Assembly: GCF_901000735.1 (NCBI RefSeq)
Contig: NC_081543.1
Span: 34,344,590-34,408,589, forward strand
Direction of reading: 5' to 3'
DNA: 64,000 bases
Origin: Corylus avellana
Lineage: Eukaryota > Streptophyta > Magnoliopsida > Fagales > Betulaceae
Shown here: one piece after another, positions 24,304 through 36,170 of the stretch
How positions within the stretch are numbered: position 1 is the stretch's first letter
Layout: the number at the start of each line of letters is the position of its first letter
Program-made: the position numbers and the translations under genes
Notes under the pieces: generated by a model
The model's input: the letters and a program-made list of their open reading frames with translations, nothing else
Told to the model about the DNA's origin: nothing
The model's database searches: none

Positions 24304-25560
24304 TATTGTTCGTGCTGTCCATTTTGTTTATTTAAGACCTGCAGCGCGTTTTAGAAGGTTTAGATGTTGTTTCAGGTCATTCTTTCAACAAATTTGTCAA
24401 CTTTGTTTATTGAGGATGAGTTCAAACGTCCTTTCGTGCTTGCCGTATTGGACGTATTGAGAATGAGTTGGAAGAAGTTCCTCCAACTTAATTTAAAGGT
24501 AAACTCTGTCCATTATTTATTTATTTAAGCACCTAAAAGACACTTATTTTATTTTTTCTTTTGGGTTGAAGGGAAGCAGGATTCAATGGGTAGATGACGT
24601 TTTCTTTCTTCTGGCCTTTGTTAACGTGGGCCAAAGACAAACATCAAAATAAGGAGAAAGCCGTTACAAGCAAAGGAAACGTGGATCTTTTCCGCTACAA
24701 ATGAGTAAGAAGGGGAAAAAGAAAAAGGAAATAGGTGGGAATGTAGCCATATTAATGGAATTTAATTGCGGCCTAATAAGCCACAATGCCACATGAAAGG
24801 TAAATTTTTCTAACCTTCCAAAATGAATAAGTTAGGATGGAAGAGATAGAGTCTACAATGCGGTCAGCGATTTTCCAATCTTGCACAATAGACAGGTGTT
24901 GAAGAGCCATAACCACCACTAGTGAGTCGCCTTCCACAATAAAGTCCTTCAAATTGAGAGAAATTGACGGGTGTTAAAGTAATGATTAAGTTATTGAATT
25001 TACCTCTCATATCAGTTTAGGTGTTTGGGACAAGTGGACGATTAAATGATTAAATTTATCTCTTCTTATCTGCTTAAGCTTTTGAAATAAATAGTAATTA
25101 ATTAACACTAGAACAGCAACAAGATTCTCCCCAAATTAAGTTGGGGTTGCAAGGAGGACTTAGTTGAGAGAGGGCCTTAAAGATGTTACCATTTGAATCA
25201 AGGCACACTCAGCTTGAGTCGAAAAAGTCTCTCTTATTGTCGTGCCAAAATTAATTTTGAAGGATCCCACCATGGGAGGGGACCATGATGACGCTGCCAG
25301 CACCAAAATATCAAGAATGATTCCTCCATGAGCTACCTTGTTCCTATGTAGCCAAAGAAGATAACATTGTCACAAGAGACAACATCGTAATTAAATTTGG
25401 AAATAGTGGGAGTCCTTTTGAGGGACCCATTAGGAGAAGGAGTCCACAAAAACTCAAAATTAATTTGGAGAGATGAGAACCTTAATTTTGAGGATTTTCC
25501 TGATGCTAGGCTGATCAAAAGGGGAGTTGATCAGGAGAGGGAGGTTCCACGAACAGGAGG
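24304..25560. other. Intergenic DNA, no gene seen
   Basis: No ORF here encodes a recognisable domain. Fragments of repeated intergenic sequence only. Confidence 0.5.
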
Positions 25561-25584
25561 GGGAGAGAAGCATATGATCTGATG

Positions 25585-25760
25585 ACTAGTAGGATTGAGT
25601 CTCACAATTTGTTACTATCTTAGTGTCTCATATGGGTTAAGTCTAATTTTAACTATGTGTATATAAGTTCTTGGACACCCTTCTCTTGCAAGCCGGTTTT
25701 CAAGGGTGAGTTCTACTCAAGGCTCATATCATTTGGTATCAGAGCTAGCTACCACGTCGA
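25585..25760 (+). mobile_element. LTR 3' end with tRNA-iMet primer site
   Basis: An LTR-like stretch (CTCATATGGGTTAAGTC ... CTTGGACACCC) is followed by TTTGGTATCAGAGCTAG at 25734-25750, a perfect TGGTATCAGAGC primer-binding site. No coding region follows. A related fragment lies in reverse orientation at 29525-29640. Confidence 0.7.
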
Positions 25761-25886
25761 GTATGGAATTGGAAACAATTCGTCGAGTATGGGATCGAAT
25801 GAGTTGCGACTTTGTGGTCGAGTCACAGAGGAGGCGACCTATAAGCCGGATTAAAATGTCTTAGTACTATGTATGAGCATAGTATT

Positions 25887-26072
25887 TGTAACAATCCTAA
25901 GTCCCTTTAGAGTATTTTTAGTTGACTCGTAGATTTTTTTTTTTTTAAAAAAAAAGGGTTGGCTTAGGTTAACAATGAGAATGGACAAATTAAAAATATA
26001 TAATAATATTAATAATAATAATAATAATGATAGTAATAATAAGTAAATAAAATAAAAGAGTAAAATATAAAT

Positions 26073-26108
<36 letters not shown>

Positions 26109-26114
26109 AAAGCC
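25887..26114 (-). mobile_element. Solo LTR, right-hand piece (continues at 29747-31757)
   Basis: Begins TGTAACAATCC next to GTATT (25882-25886) and runs to the MITE target site at 26115. On the minus strand it ends ...GGATTGTTACA followed by AATAC, which pairs with AATAC|TGTAACATCC at 29742-29747 in contig 3. It is therefore the other end of the same LTR and shows that contig 2, reversed, follows contig 3. Contains an (AT)n run at about 26078-26106. Confidence 0.8.
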
Positions 26115-26122
26115 TAGGCACC

Positions 26123-26330
26123 TAGGGCTGGGTATCGGTCGGTTAAGACCGGTTAATGGACTTATCGGTCGGTTAACCGATAAGTTATCGGTTAACCAAA
26201 TCTTAACCGATTACCGACCGATAAGAAGTCTTAACCGAAAATTATCGGTCAAATCGGTAATCGGTTAACCGGTCGGTTAATCGGTCGGTTAAACCGGTTT
26301 GGGCTTTTGTGGGCTTTTTATTGGGCTTTT
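26123..26330 (-). mobile_element. hAT-like MITE, right-hand piece (continues at 31758-32466)
   Basis: Starts with the terminal repeat TAGGGCTGGGTA (26123-26134), preceded by TAGGCACC (26115-26122), then dense TCGGTCGGTTAA repeats up to the gap. Bases 26145-26330 are the reverse complement of 32300-32466 apart from a small indel. The terminal repeat and 8-base duplication match the left end at 31750-31769. Confidence 0.85.
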
Positions 26331-26430
26331 NNNNNNNNNNNNNNNNNNNNNNNNNNNNNNNNNNNNNNNNNNNNNNNNNNNNNNNNNNNNNNNNNNNNNN
26401 NNNNNNNNNNNNNNNNNNNNNNNNNNNNNN
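26331..26430. other. Assembly gap, 100 N
   Basis: Exactly 100 N. It separates contig 2 from contig 3, which on internal evidence should be joined at other ends. Confidence 0.98.
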
Positions 26431-26745
26431 TCTAGCTAGTATAAGGTTGCAATCGAGTGGGGAAGATCATGGAAGCCTCCTTGCCCTAAAAACTTGGGTC
26501 AAACGCGCTTAATTTTCATCTGACTTTTTTTTTTCTGATATATATTAGAAATTATTTTCATCTTAAAATAATGTTTGGACTTTATTTTGATCAGGCCTCC
26601 ATTGTCAACCATTAGAGATGCTTTCACAAGTCCACCCTTTGTCTTCTTTAAAGAAAACGAAAAAATAAAGGGGTCAAAACAATTAATGGGGCCTTTGCAT
26701 TGCATTAATTAAATATAATTCCTGGAGGGAAAAATTAAAGAAATA
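26431..26745 (+). repeat. Contig-end overlap, direct copy of 3884-4195
   Basis: First 315 bases of contig 3; they match the end of contig 1. Contig 3 therefore probably continues contig 1. Confidence 0.85.
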
Positions 26746-28470
26746 CCCAAAAAGAACATTTTGTACTCAAAAGGTAGACATGGGTAGTAGTATGCATGTC
26801 CGTAACAGGAAAGGATATATATATATTCTTAAAGAAAGGACTACTACTTTAAGCACATCCAAGTTCAAACATTACATAATTAAAGTCAATGGTGATACGA
26901 TAGCCATATTTTGTGGAGTAATGTTATTTAGTAGACTATTACATGATTGATATAAAATTGAAATTGTGTAAAGAAGTAAGAGTAAGTATAGCATTATTCT
27001 CTACGATTACTCTTCAATGACCAATACATTGACATCGATGAAGGAAAATGAAAAGTTTTGAAAATAGGACAAAGCCTGGTCCAATAAGATGCCGGTGAAA
27101 AACATTGAATAATCCCAAATCACATATTAAAAAGCAAAACCACTTTGAGAGGAGCTAATCTCAAGAAATTTATCAACTATAGAAGAAACAATTACAATCA
27201 ATTTATACTTGCAAAATCTTTGTAGTAAAAATATCACTATTACCTAACAAACAACCCATTTGTCTTCTACCATAATAGTTCTAGAACTCCAAGGCTTATG
27301 TATATTTTAGTGAAAATCAAGGAGAAAATTGAATATCAATGAAAGCGTAGGAAGAGTAGGTCTCTCTCCAAGAACAAGAAACAATGGAGTTAGGGTTTGA
27401 TGAAAATTGTGGCTTATGAAGCTTATATAAGTGAGGAGAAAACTAATGTTCAAAGGATGATTTGATTAACAAATAAAACAAGCTGAGGCAGTTGCGATCG
27501 AACGAGGTTACGATCAAGAGTTTCTGTTTTGGACTTATTGTCAAAGTTCGAACGTGATAGCGATCGGGGCTTATTGTGAAACTTTGTGAAACAAAGCAAT
27601 TCAACTTTGTTGGAATGGGGTACGATCACCCTTGTGATCGAGCATTTTGGAACTTGAATTTTTAAAGTCTTGAGCACTCCGTTTGAAGTTGGAACGATCT
27701 TGTGATCATGAATGCGATCGAGGCATTCTAAAACTTGATCTTGAATTGTCTTCATGCTCTTGTACAAACGTCCTTTGAACATACTTACGATCGAGACATT
27801 TTGAGTTTGTACGTTGAATTTTGAAAACTGTCTCATTTGAACGCCATACAATCGATGTTGTGAACGAGTCATTCTGTTCTTCAATTTCTACATAGTTTTT
27901 TAACCTCATTTTAAGACCGACTTCAACCTATAAAGCTTAAATATAGACTTACAACTCAACAAGTTTTGACACTAAGATTGTCAACCACATAAAACCTAGC
28001 AAAGACATAGATAAGGATCCAAAAATACTAGTAACAGGAGAGAATCATATAAATCAGATAAACTAGTTTAGAATTAGATATTTTTCTGGTCAGCTTAGGT
28101 TCCACTATTTTATTTTTTTTCGTTGTATAAGTAATTTTATTTAGATTATCGTATAACTTGATGGTATGACAGTAAAAATTAACATTTGAATAAATATCTA
28201 ATATTTATTGCTATATCATTCCAATTATATAACTGTTCTATTGCATTCCACTAAATAGCATTACACTCTAGATCTACTTTAGGGGACAATTAAGTTGGCA
28301 ATTGAATTAGTTAGTATATTTTAATTAACATGCCTTGGCAAGAATCTAAAGCATGCGCTAATTTGCAAAGCTTGACTCTTTCAATTGGATGCTTAATTGG
28401 CTTGTGTTTGGAGTTGCATTTGACAAAACTTTTCTCAAATCATGGAATATTTTATAAACTTATACATCTC
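26746..28470. other. Intergenic DNA upstream of STIG1 copy b
   Basis: No gene seen. 27480-27860 is rich in GATCG words (about ten in 380 bases) and resembles repetitive LTR-type sequence; the ORF there shows no domain. Confidence 0.5.
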
Positions 28471-28475
28471 TCTCT

Positions 28476-28489
28476 CTATATATATATAA
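28476..28489 (+). promoter_or_regulatory. Putative TATA region of STIG1 copy b
   Basis: CTATATATATATAA, preceded by a short CT run, about 46 bases before the ATG at 28535. The spacing is like that of the TATA box in copy a. Confidence 0.55.
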
Positions 28490-28534
28490 CACCCACCATC
28501 CCACATATCTTGCACTCCCCAAGTTCATTCGAAA

Positions 28535-28975
28535 ATGGCTTCCACTCTTCTCAAGCTTACCACCACTCTCCTACTCCTATCTTTTCACTCCCATTTATCC
28601 TTCTCATCAAATGATATTGAAGACAATGAAGAGTATGTAGTTGACTCCCCATTGGCCAATCTCAGATCAAGAAGCCGGTTTTTGGCGACTGTAATAAAGG
28701 AAGGTGCACAATGTAATTCCATCACTCGCAATGTGTGTAATGGGATGTCGGCAAACAAGGGGGCGAGCCTTCTCCATTGCTGCAAGAAGCATTGCAGAAA
28801 CGTTCTTGGGGATAAGAACAACTGCGGGCGATGTGGGAATAAGTGCAAGCAAGGACAGCGTTGTTGCAATGGAGCCTGCATCAACACTGCCTTCAATGTT
28901 AATCATTGTGGCAAGTGCAATAAGAAGTGTGCTCATGGCCTTAGATGCGAGTATGGATATTGTGGGTACGCTTGA
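28535..28975 (+). CDS. STIG1-like / GRI-type secreted cysteine-rich protein, copy b
   Basis: Intronless, 146 residues, with a signal peptide at about 1-25, an acidic spacer, the VDSPLANLRSRSRFLA segment and the same 16-cysteine C-terminal domain as copy a. It is clearly a paralogue: differences cluster in the signal peptide and spacer, with only a few in the mature domain (for example GAQCNSITRNVCNGM versus GAHCDPITRNVCNGV, TAF versus TAY, LRC versus LKC). Homology extends some 200 bases into the 3' flank, so the duplication is fairly recent. In the corrected contig order it lies about 15 kb from copy a, in inverted orientation, on the other side of the S4 gene. The role is as for copy a: an apoplastic signalling peptide precursor (family knowledge). 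Confidence 0.92.
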   Translation: MASTLLKLTTTLLLLSFHSHLSFSSNDIEDNEEYVVDSPLANLRSRSRFLATVIKEGAQCNSITRNVCNGMSANKGASLLHCCKKHCRNVLGDKNNCGRCGNKCKQGQRCCNGACINTAFNVNHCGKCNKKCAHGLRCEYGYCGYA

Positions 28976-29524
28976 AAATTTGTTCAAAGATTAAAGGAGC
29001 TTCGAAATTGAAGCTTTGGATTATACGATTTGGAATAAATTATTGTCAGGATTAGTAAATTAATGATCTGGGATTTTTCAACTACTTGAAAATGGTGTTT
29101 ATTTTTATGTTTGATGACCATAACTACTATGGGCATCCATCTAATGCATTTTCTCGGTCATTCACTTAATTTTAATTAAATATTATACGTGTTGGGCATC
29201 ACTTATTAAAAGAGAGTTTGAGCCAACACATAAAGGGAGTGTTAAAGTGTTAATTAAATGATTAAATTCATCTTTTCGTAGCAGCGGCTTAGTCTTATAG
29301 GTAATCCTTCGATTTACTTTCAAAGTACTACTTCTAGTCGATATACTCTATTTCCAGTACAATGTGGAAATGCCACTTTTTTTCTACAACTCCAAGCAAG
29401 AGAAACAAAATAAGGTCACTGAAAACGTTACCCAATGAGAAAATATGGTATTTGAGATTTCCTTGTTGTTTTTGTAATTCAATAAACTAGCTATGATTAG
29501 ATTTGTGATACAAATTTTGAGTAA
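28976..29524. other. Intergenic DNA downstream of STIG1 copy b
   Basis: The first 200 bases retain similarity to the 3' flank of copy a. Nothing else recognised. Confidence 0.5.
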
Positions 29525-29640
29525 AACTTACCTTTAAAAACTGGCTTGTAACAGAAGGGTGTCCAAGAGCTTATATAGATGCCTAGTCAAGATTAGACTT
29601 AACCCATGTGAGACACTAGGATTGTAAAATACCACCATGC
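29525..29640 (-). mobile_element. LTR fragment related to 25585-25720
   Basis: The reverse complement matches AAGGGTGTCCAAGA..., GACTTAACCCAT and GAGACACTA of the 25585-25720 LTR. After flipping contig 2 both lie in the same orientation. Confidence 0.65.
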
Positions 29641-29746
29641 TCCACAACCGACATCCACGGCGGCTCAATCTATCGACACTGACCGGACAGTAGCCATTTC
29701 TATTTTGGCGGTTCCACTCATTTATCAGTATTCAATGACTTAATAC

Positions 29747-31116
29747 TGTAACATCCCCAGCCCGTTAGGGTTAGGTTTGTTAATGATTTTCTTACTCGCA
29801 AAGATCCATAAGGTTTATCAACTAAACAATACTAATATAACAATGAATGCATGAAAGTCTAGAATATCATGTCTAAAAATGATAACTAAACTGAAATATT
29901 CTTGTTTAACAAAAATATGTCTCACAACGAGATAGATATCCTTATTAAAATAAATCTATCAATTTCTGAAAGAAAACTGTGCCAACGCACTTATTAACTT
30001 GACTAATATGAAATCATAAGAAATCCTAAATACGCCCGCCCCCATTCCGGCCTCCTAGTGCAGCCTGGTCACCACCTGAAACAAGAAATAAAAACTGATG
30101 AGCCCAAAGGGGCCCAGTAAGTGAAATCCACAACCATGAGCAGTTTTACTCCTTGTCCCGTTTTGAAAAATGGAACTCATAACTACATATATTCCCAGTA
30201 TATTTTTAAAGAAAACAGAAAGCAATTAAAATATATTTTCATCAATAAAATTTATGAGTTTTTATCTCATACTAGGGCCCATGTATACTGTTACCCCCAT
30301 ATACTAGGGTTGCGCGGTCCTTGCGACCTGGGATGAGATACTGTGGCCACAGCCTCGTCCCCTGGCCAGCCGATTAACTCTGGGTGCACTCAGCATGACA
30401 AAAATAAAACTATGATGGAACCACCTTCTGGCAAAGCCTCCTTCAGCGGTTGCGCCTCCATCCTTAGCATCGGTACCGAGCTTTTCTCTTGTTTCTCTTG
30501 GGCCAAAAATACACTCCTCCCTACATGTGCCCTCATTTTATAACACTCTTTTCTCATTTCTTGTACTTCTCTTGGGCAACATGTAGGAGGGTTTATGATC
30601 ATTGTCTCAAAATTCTCTTTATAAACATCACTATTTTCACAATATTTCTTTTTTCTCAAACTTGTCATGCATGTAGCAAAATTTCATAATATAAACAAAA
30701 TAATCATTTGCAATTGAAAACAAAATTGCATAAATAGCATGACATGATAATTTTTATGGAAGGGATAATAAATTCACTTACCTCTTGACTGCAGTAAAAT
30801 TTTCCTCTGACTGCTAACTAATCTCCTGAAGGAAATACAGACACATTACTACCCTCATACACGTCACAACAAAACATTCTACTACTATTATGAGTTGGCT
30901 TGCTAATAAATTGAGAATGAACTTACTTAGGTATTTAGGTATATTTTCTCATAAAATTTTCAGAATTTATTTTATTTAGTAGTACTCCTTTATGTATATA
31001 TACTTTAAGTTCTTCCATACTATATATATATATACACTGCCCACTACCCCATCTATATATATAGATGAACAACTTGAATACCATATATATATATATATAC
31101 GCGTCCGTCAGCATTT

Positions 31117-31151
<35 letters not shown>

Positions 31152-31364
31152 CTACCGTGCGGTATATAATATACCTCCGTCAGAATGCTATATACATGCA
31201 AAACCTGTAACTTTATATGTGTTGGTATATTTTAAGATACTATATATATATATATATATTTTGAAACATTCAGATGTACATATATTTGAAATCCTTCAAA
31301 TCATTATATATATATATATACTTTAAAGTACTCATGTATATATATTTATAAATCCTTCAAATCA

Positions 31365-31406
<42 letters not shown>

Positions 31407-31757
31407 GCACGTGAGGAGTAAAACAAGAAGAAAACAAATCTCTCTTTCCCACTACAAGACCACACGGCAACCAAGGCAAGAAGACACTAAATTTGACAAA
31501 ACACTAATGCTCTCCATTAAGTATATATATATATAAGAAGAAGAAAGAAACAATATGTGAGGCAAAAAGAAGAAACCATACCTGACACAACGCACAACAG
31601 GACAGGAGATTCTTCTTCTTTTTTTCTTCCTTTCTCTCTTCCCTTCTTGATGTGCGGCAAGAGCTTGTTCCATACCATTATATAGGCTTTAGAAAAGAGA
31701 TAGAAAATAGGTTTTGAGGAGCTTAGGGTTTTTTTATTTTTTTTAAGTCGGTGCCTA
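29747..31757 (-). mobile_element. Solo LTR, left-hand piece (continues at 25887-26114)
   Basis: Starts TGTAACATCCCC after AATAC (29742-29746) and runs to the nested MITE at 31758. With the piece in contig 2 it makes an LTR of about 2.24 kb, with TGTAAC...GTTACA ends and a 5-base AATAC duplication. No gag-pol is present, so it is a solo LTR. A minus-strand CTATATAATG box near 31676-31686 suggests minus-strand transcription. It contains long TA runs (31020-31400). Confidence 0.8.
31020..31402. repeat. Cluster of (TA)n microsatellites
   Basis: At least six TA runs of 10-32 bases, some repeating within a larger unit of about 60-100 bases (ATCCTTCAAATCA...). It lies inside the solo LTR, so may be an internal LTR tandem repeat. 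Confidence 0.75.
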
Positions 31758-32466
31758 TAGGGGTGGGTAGATTAACCGATTACCGATTACCGACCGATTA
31801 CCGACTTTAACCGAACCGATATTAACCGTAACCGATAGTTATCGGTCGGTAATCGGTTAAAAATTTTATACCGATAAGCTTATCGGTCGGTAATCGCTCG
31901 GTTAAAATTTTTTTATCGGTTAACCGATATGACCGATAAGTTATTTTAACTTTTAATTTTTTAAAATTTTATATTTATTATTAAAAGTTAAAACCAAAAC
32001 GATGTCGAATTTCCTTCCAATGAAGAATTTCAATTTTGCTATTTTGAATCAGATAAAGCTTGATTTTTTGGTTGACATATTTTGTTCATTGGAACGAAAT
32101 GGGCTTCCAGAAGCTAGAACAGTAGAAACGATTTTGCATTTCTGCTCATGGAGCAATCTCAGATGATGCTCCCAGTAAGAGAAAGAGTTTATTATATTAA
32201 TATAAACTAAAAAAAAAAAAAAAAAAAGCTAATAAAAAGCCCACAAAACTCAATCTAGCAATTCTCAAATTAATTTTTGGCCCCATTAGCAATCAGTAAA
32301 AAAGCCCAATAAAAAGCCCACAAAAGCCCAAACCGGTTTAACCGACCGATTAACCGATTTGACCGATAATTTTCGGTTAAGACTTCTTATCGGTCGGTAA
32401 TCAGTTAAGATTTAGTTAACCGATAGCTTATCAGTTAACCGACCGATAAGTCCATTAACCGGTCTT
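31758..32466 (+). mobile_element. hAT-like MITE, left-hand piece (continues at 26123-26144)
   Basis: Starts with the terminal repeat TAGGGGTGGGTA (31758-31769), preceded by the 8-base target GGTGCCTA (31750-31757). The ends are dense in TTAACCGACCGAT; the middle has no coding capacity. Joined to contig 2 it is about 731 bases long. Eight-base duplication plus the terminal motif indicate the hAT superfamily. It is nested in the solo LTR. Confidence 0.85.
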
Positions 32467-32566
32467 NNNNNNNNNNNNNNNNNNNNNNNNNNNNNNNNNN
32501 NNNNNNNNNNNNNNNNNNNNNNNNNNNNNNNNNNNNNNNNNNNNNNNNNNNNNNNNNNNNNNNNNN
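32467..32566. other. Assembly gap, 100 N
   Basis: Exactly 100 N. Contig 4 begins immediately after it with the sequence that is the reverse complement of 16620 and downward. Confidence 0.98.
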
Positions 32567-33712
32567 TCCTAAAACCCTAAGGAGGAATGGTAGGGACGAT
32601 GGCCTATTTGAAGGAGGCGAGGGTACTCCTCCATGTATGCATTTTCTCACCCTAAGGCCAAACTTGCCTAAATTTCCTATCCGCTTACCCATACTGATTT
32701 GAACATCAGAATGGCTTTGTTGGATTTCCTTCCTGGTAGTGGTGGGTGGCAAAAATAAATTACAGTAGTTGGAGAAAGTGCAAGTTTGTAGAAAACAAGG
32801 CGCATAAATTGCTATATGCAAATACCAATAAAGAGGGTAAGACACCAATAAAGATACAGGGATGTCTCCATTAAGAGGCTAATATACCCAATATTACATA
32901 TATTCCATTCGCATTCAATCTTTTATCAACAGAAGCAGATGCATGCAACCTATAGTCTTTGGAAAAATTGCAAGTTTGTAGAACACAAGGCTCATAAAAT
33001 TGCGATGAAGTAATGTGAAAAATGTAAAATTAGCCCATGTGTTTACACCGATTTTTTATAATAAGTTCATGGGAGTATAAAATTGTTTTAAGAGTTCTTT
33101 ATAGTATGCAAAAATAACAAATAGGTTTATGCACCCAATTTTCACCTAATTTACAGCGCCTATGTTGTAGTTCTTTTAAGGGTTGAGATTCAATGAGAAA
33201 GAGAGAGAAATGAAAATTGAATCTCACCTCTTAAAAGAAGTACAACATAGGTGATGTAAAAAAAAATTACAGCACCTAAGCCAAACCGTAACAATTTTTT
33301 TTTTATATAAATATATACAATATATACAATTTTTTTAAAAAAAACCTTGAATAGGGGAAGTGGTAGAGCCATCCCCTTTGGCCAAATGGGGGGTGGCAGA
33401 ACCACCCCCATTTGGCAGCTTTTTTAAATTAAATTTTTATACATTTATATAGTTTTTATATATTTTATTTATTTATAGTTTTTAAGTTTTTTTATTATAG
33501 ATGACATGTGTCATAATTTGAATGGTGCTAACATGACATTTGACGGTTTCCATCTAAAAGTTGGACAGAAGTTAAATGTAGGGTCCTATTTGTTATTTTG
33601 CAAATATATCACATAGAGTTCTTATAACATTTTATGCCACATGGAGCATATTACAAGAACCGATCTTTTATTTTACATTGATCACTATTAAATGGTTTAA
33701 AAGAAATGTTAC

Positions 33713-33853
33713 ACACATTTTTACTCTCACACTCCCTCACGTAGCAGTAAAAATCGCCATTAGATCCAAACTTGGATCTAATGGTAATTTTTATTACCAT
33801 GACAGGAAGTGTGCATTTAGAAGGTATAGGTTTTTTTTTTAGTAGTAATGTTA
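33713..33853. mobile_element. Palindromic MITE-like element, arm B copy
   Basis: Same element as 15343-15470, with small indels including a T run at about 33831-33840. Confidence 0.5.
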
Positions 33854-34755
33854 TATATACTTATCCCTCCAATACAAACAATCGGCCTTCATGTGCAGTA
33901 ATTAGGCAAAGACGGTGTTGAACAAAACATACACAATTCACCTCCACCTGTTGAAACAAATGACTCATATTCTATCAGGCATAGAGAGTAATACTGAAAT
34001 ACTAGTATGATTGGCTAGTTGTCGGAGCCGAGCGGAGCGAACGTAGCAAAGAGTATTTTGGGGTTTTTCAAAATACGTTCGTACAATTAGGTAAATATGT
34101 TATGTTGTGACCCTAAATCATTGAAATATAACCGCACTCTCATGTGGACGTAGGTACATTGACAAACCATGTGAATCTGTGTCTCGATTTTCTCTTGCTC
34201 TCTCTCTTTTCGTTTCTGTATTATTCATCATTATTGTGCACGCTAACAACACCACCCTTGGTTTGACGAGAAGAGGGATAGAAGTGAACTTTTATAGATT
34301 TGAATCATTGATTGTCGTAAGTACGAACATCATTAGACACCAAACCCCCTCCAAATAAAATATATACTCGATCACACTTCAAAATATTTCCTTATCGATC
34401 TGGAGGCTTGGAGTCTTGTGTCTCAATACTCATTAAGCTTAGGCTAGTTTTCAAGTTGATGAATATTTTCAGTCAAGAAGTGAGTCGAAACAGCTTGGTA
34501 ATTTTAAAAAACAAAAAAACAAAAAAAAAACAAAAACAAAACAAAACAAAACAAAACAAAAGGCAGTTTTGGATGATTCCCAATAGCAGTACTAATCGAT
34601 AAAATAAACATGTATCAGTTTCAAGACGTGCTTGAAAAAGCTCAGATCATTTGCTGACATGAACTTGTATCTGTATGCCACCCACTAGAGATTATGAAAA
34701 CCCTAATCCTAGATGCAGAATATCCTTATTATACAATATATCTTTGAATAAATTT

Positions 34756-35202
34756 TCAAGCATACCCACAATATCCATACTCGCATTTAAGGCCATGTGC
34801 ACACTTCTTATTGCATTTGCCACAATGATTAACATTGTATGCAGTGTTGATGCAGGCTCCATTGCAACAACGCTGCCCTTGCTTGCACTTATTCCCACAT
34901 CGCCCGCAGTTGTTCTTATCCCCAAGAACGTTTCTGCAGTGCTTCTTGCAGCAATGGAGAAGGCTCGCCCCCTTGTTTGCCGACACCCCATTGCACACAT
35001 TGCGAGTTATGGGATCACAATGTGCACCTTTCTTTATCACAGTCGCCAAAAACCTGCTTCTTGATCTGAGATTGGCCAATGGGGAGTCAACTGTGTACTC
35101 TTCTCCATCCTCCTCAGCAATATCATTTGAGAAGGATAAATGAGAGTGCAAAGATAGGAGTATGATGAGAATGGTTGTGAGGTTGAGGAGTGTGGAAGCC
35201 AT
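34756..35202 (-). CDS. STIG1-like / GRI-type secreted cysteine-rich protein, copy a (arm B)
   Basis: Encodes the same 148-residue protein as 14006-14452: signal peptide, acidic spacer, RSRSRFLA segment and 16-cysteine C-terminal domain. It reads divergently from DRP5A, whose ATG is 5.1 kb away. I regard it as the allele in contig 4 of the gene in contig 2, so the locus has two STIG1 genes (a and b), not three. The upstream region differs from arm A by the 36171-36717 segment with two G-boxes. Confidence 0.92.
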   Translation of the reverse strand: MASTLLNLTTILIILLSLHSHLSFSNDIAEEDGEEYTVDSPLANLRSRSRFLATVIKKGAHCDPITRNVCNGVSANKGASLLHCCKKHCRNVLGDKNNCGRCGNKCKQGQRCCNGACINTAYNVNHCGKCNKKCAHGLKCEYGYCGYA

Positions 35203-35243
35203 TGTGTGATATATGAAGTTTGCATGCCCGCATGAGTGGGGGC

Positions 35244-35251
35244 ATTATAAA
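35244..35251 (-). promoter_or_regulatory. Putative TATA box of STIG1 copy a (arm B)
   Basis: TTTATAAT on the minus strand, identical in position and sequence to 13957-13964. Confidence 0.55.
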
Positions 35252-35767
35252 GCTGCAAGGTTTTGATAAAATATTGCAAGATGTAGCAATAATTAATTAT
35301 TTCTTGCTGTAGATTCTTGCAAAAAGCACATTATATAAAATAAACTTCTGGAATTCCATGGGAAACTTTTGACAGCTACATTTAGTATAGAGCGCGCTCA
35401 TTAGGAACCCATTTGCTTTAAATTAATTTAATTACCAAAACTATTAAGAATTTGACTTCTAAATATGAATATCTATATATCATGATAGTGTTTTACTCAA
35501 CCACCTGAACTCATTTTCCTACTATTAATAGTCAGCTTTGTTATTCTTTGTTACTGACTTATGATGGTCGTGTTGGCAACCCTTTGGGGTTTTGTTCCGT
35601 TTACGGAACGTTGTCATACATAACAGCCTATTTTGGCTGTATTGGTTCGCTTGATAGGCGGGGTAATTTATTTGACTCATTCCTGACTGTTCTTAGGAAA
35701 TCTTTGTCGCCTTTGTCATTTGTTTTCTTGTAATTTACATTTCCCCTCCCCTCGCTTTGAATAAAAA

Positions 35768-35769
35768 TA

Positions 35770-35803
<34 letters not shown>
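35768..35803 (+). repeat. (AAT)n microsatellite
   Basis: About 12 units; the arm A run at 13417-13434 is about half this length. Confidence 0.9.
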
Positions 35804-35806
<3 letters not shown>

Positions 35807-36170
35807 CCACCTCTCATGTCATTGTTGCCCTAGATTCTTGTTCACAACATCTAGACCTCTAATTAATGACTCGTCAGATACAAATGATTTACACAAACTG
35901 CAAATTTTAATGTAATCATAATGCTTAGTTCCGATGCTAAACAGAAAATTTCTCAAAAAAAATTAGGTTACATTTAGTACGTGGAATGATTATTAAAAAA
36001 AAAAGAATGATTTTTATTGGAAATAGAAGAAGGTCAATTGAAATAGCCTTGTTATTCCTCGATTTAAGAAAGTAATCCTTCCCCGGTGGGGCATGAAAAA
36101 TTGGAAATGGCTACTCCAAGTGTTAGAGATATGTATACTTTGACACCAAAGTTATTTTATTCCACCTTTT

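Noticed and set aside
27450..27884. 144-residue ORF on the minus strand
   Set aside because: GATCG-rich repetitive sequence without a domain; the reading frame looks accidental.
30935..31210. Tyr/Ile-rich ORFs on both strands
   Set aside because: Translations of TA microsatellites in the solo LTR.
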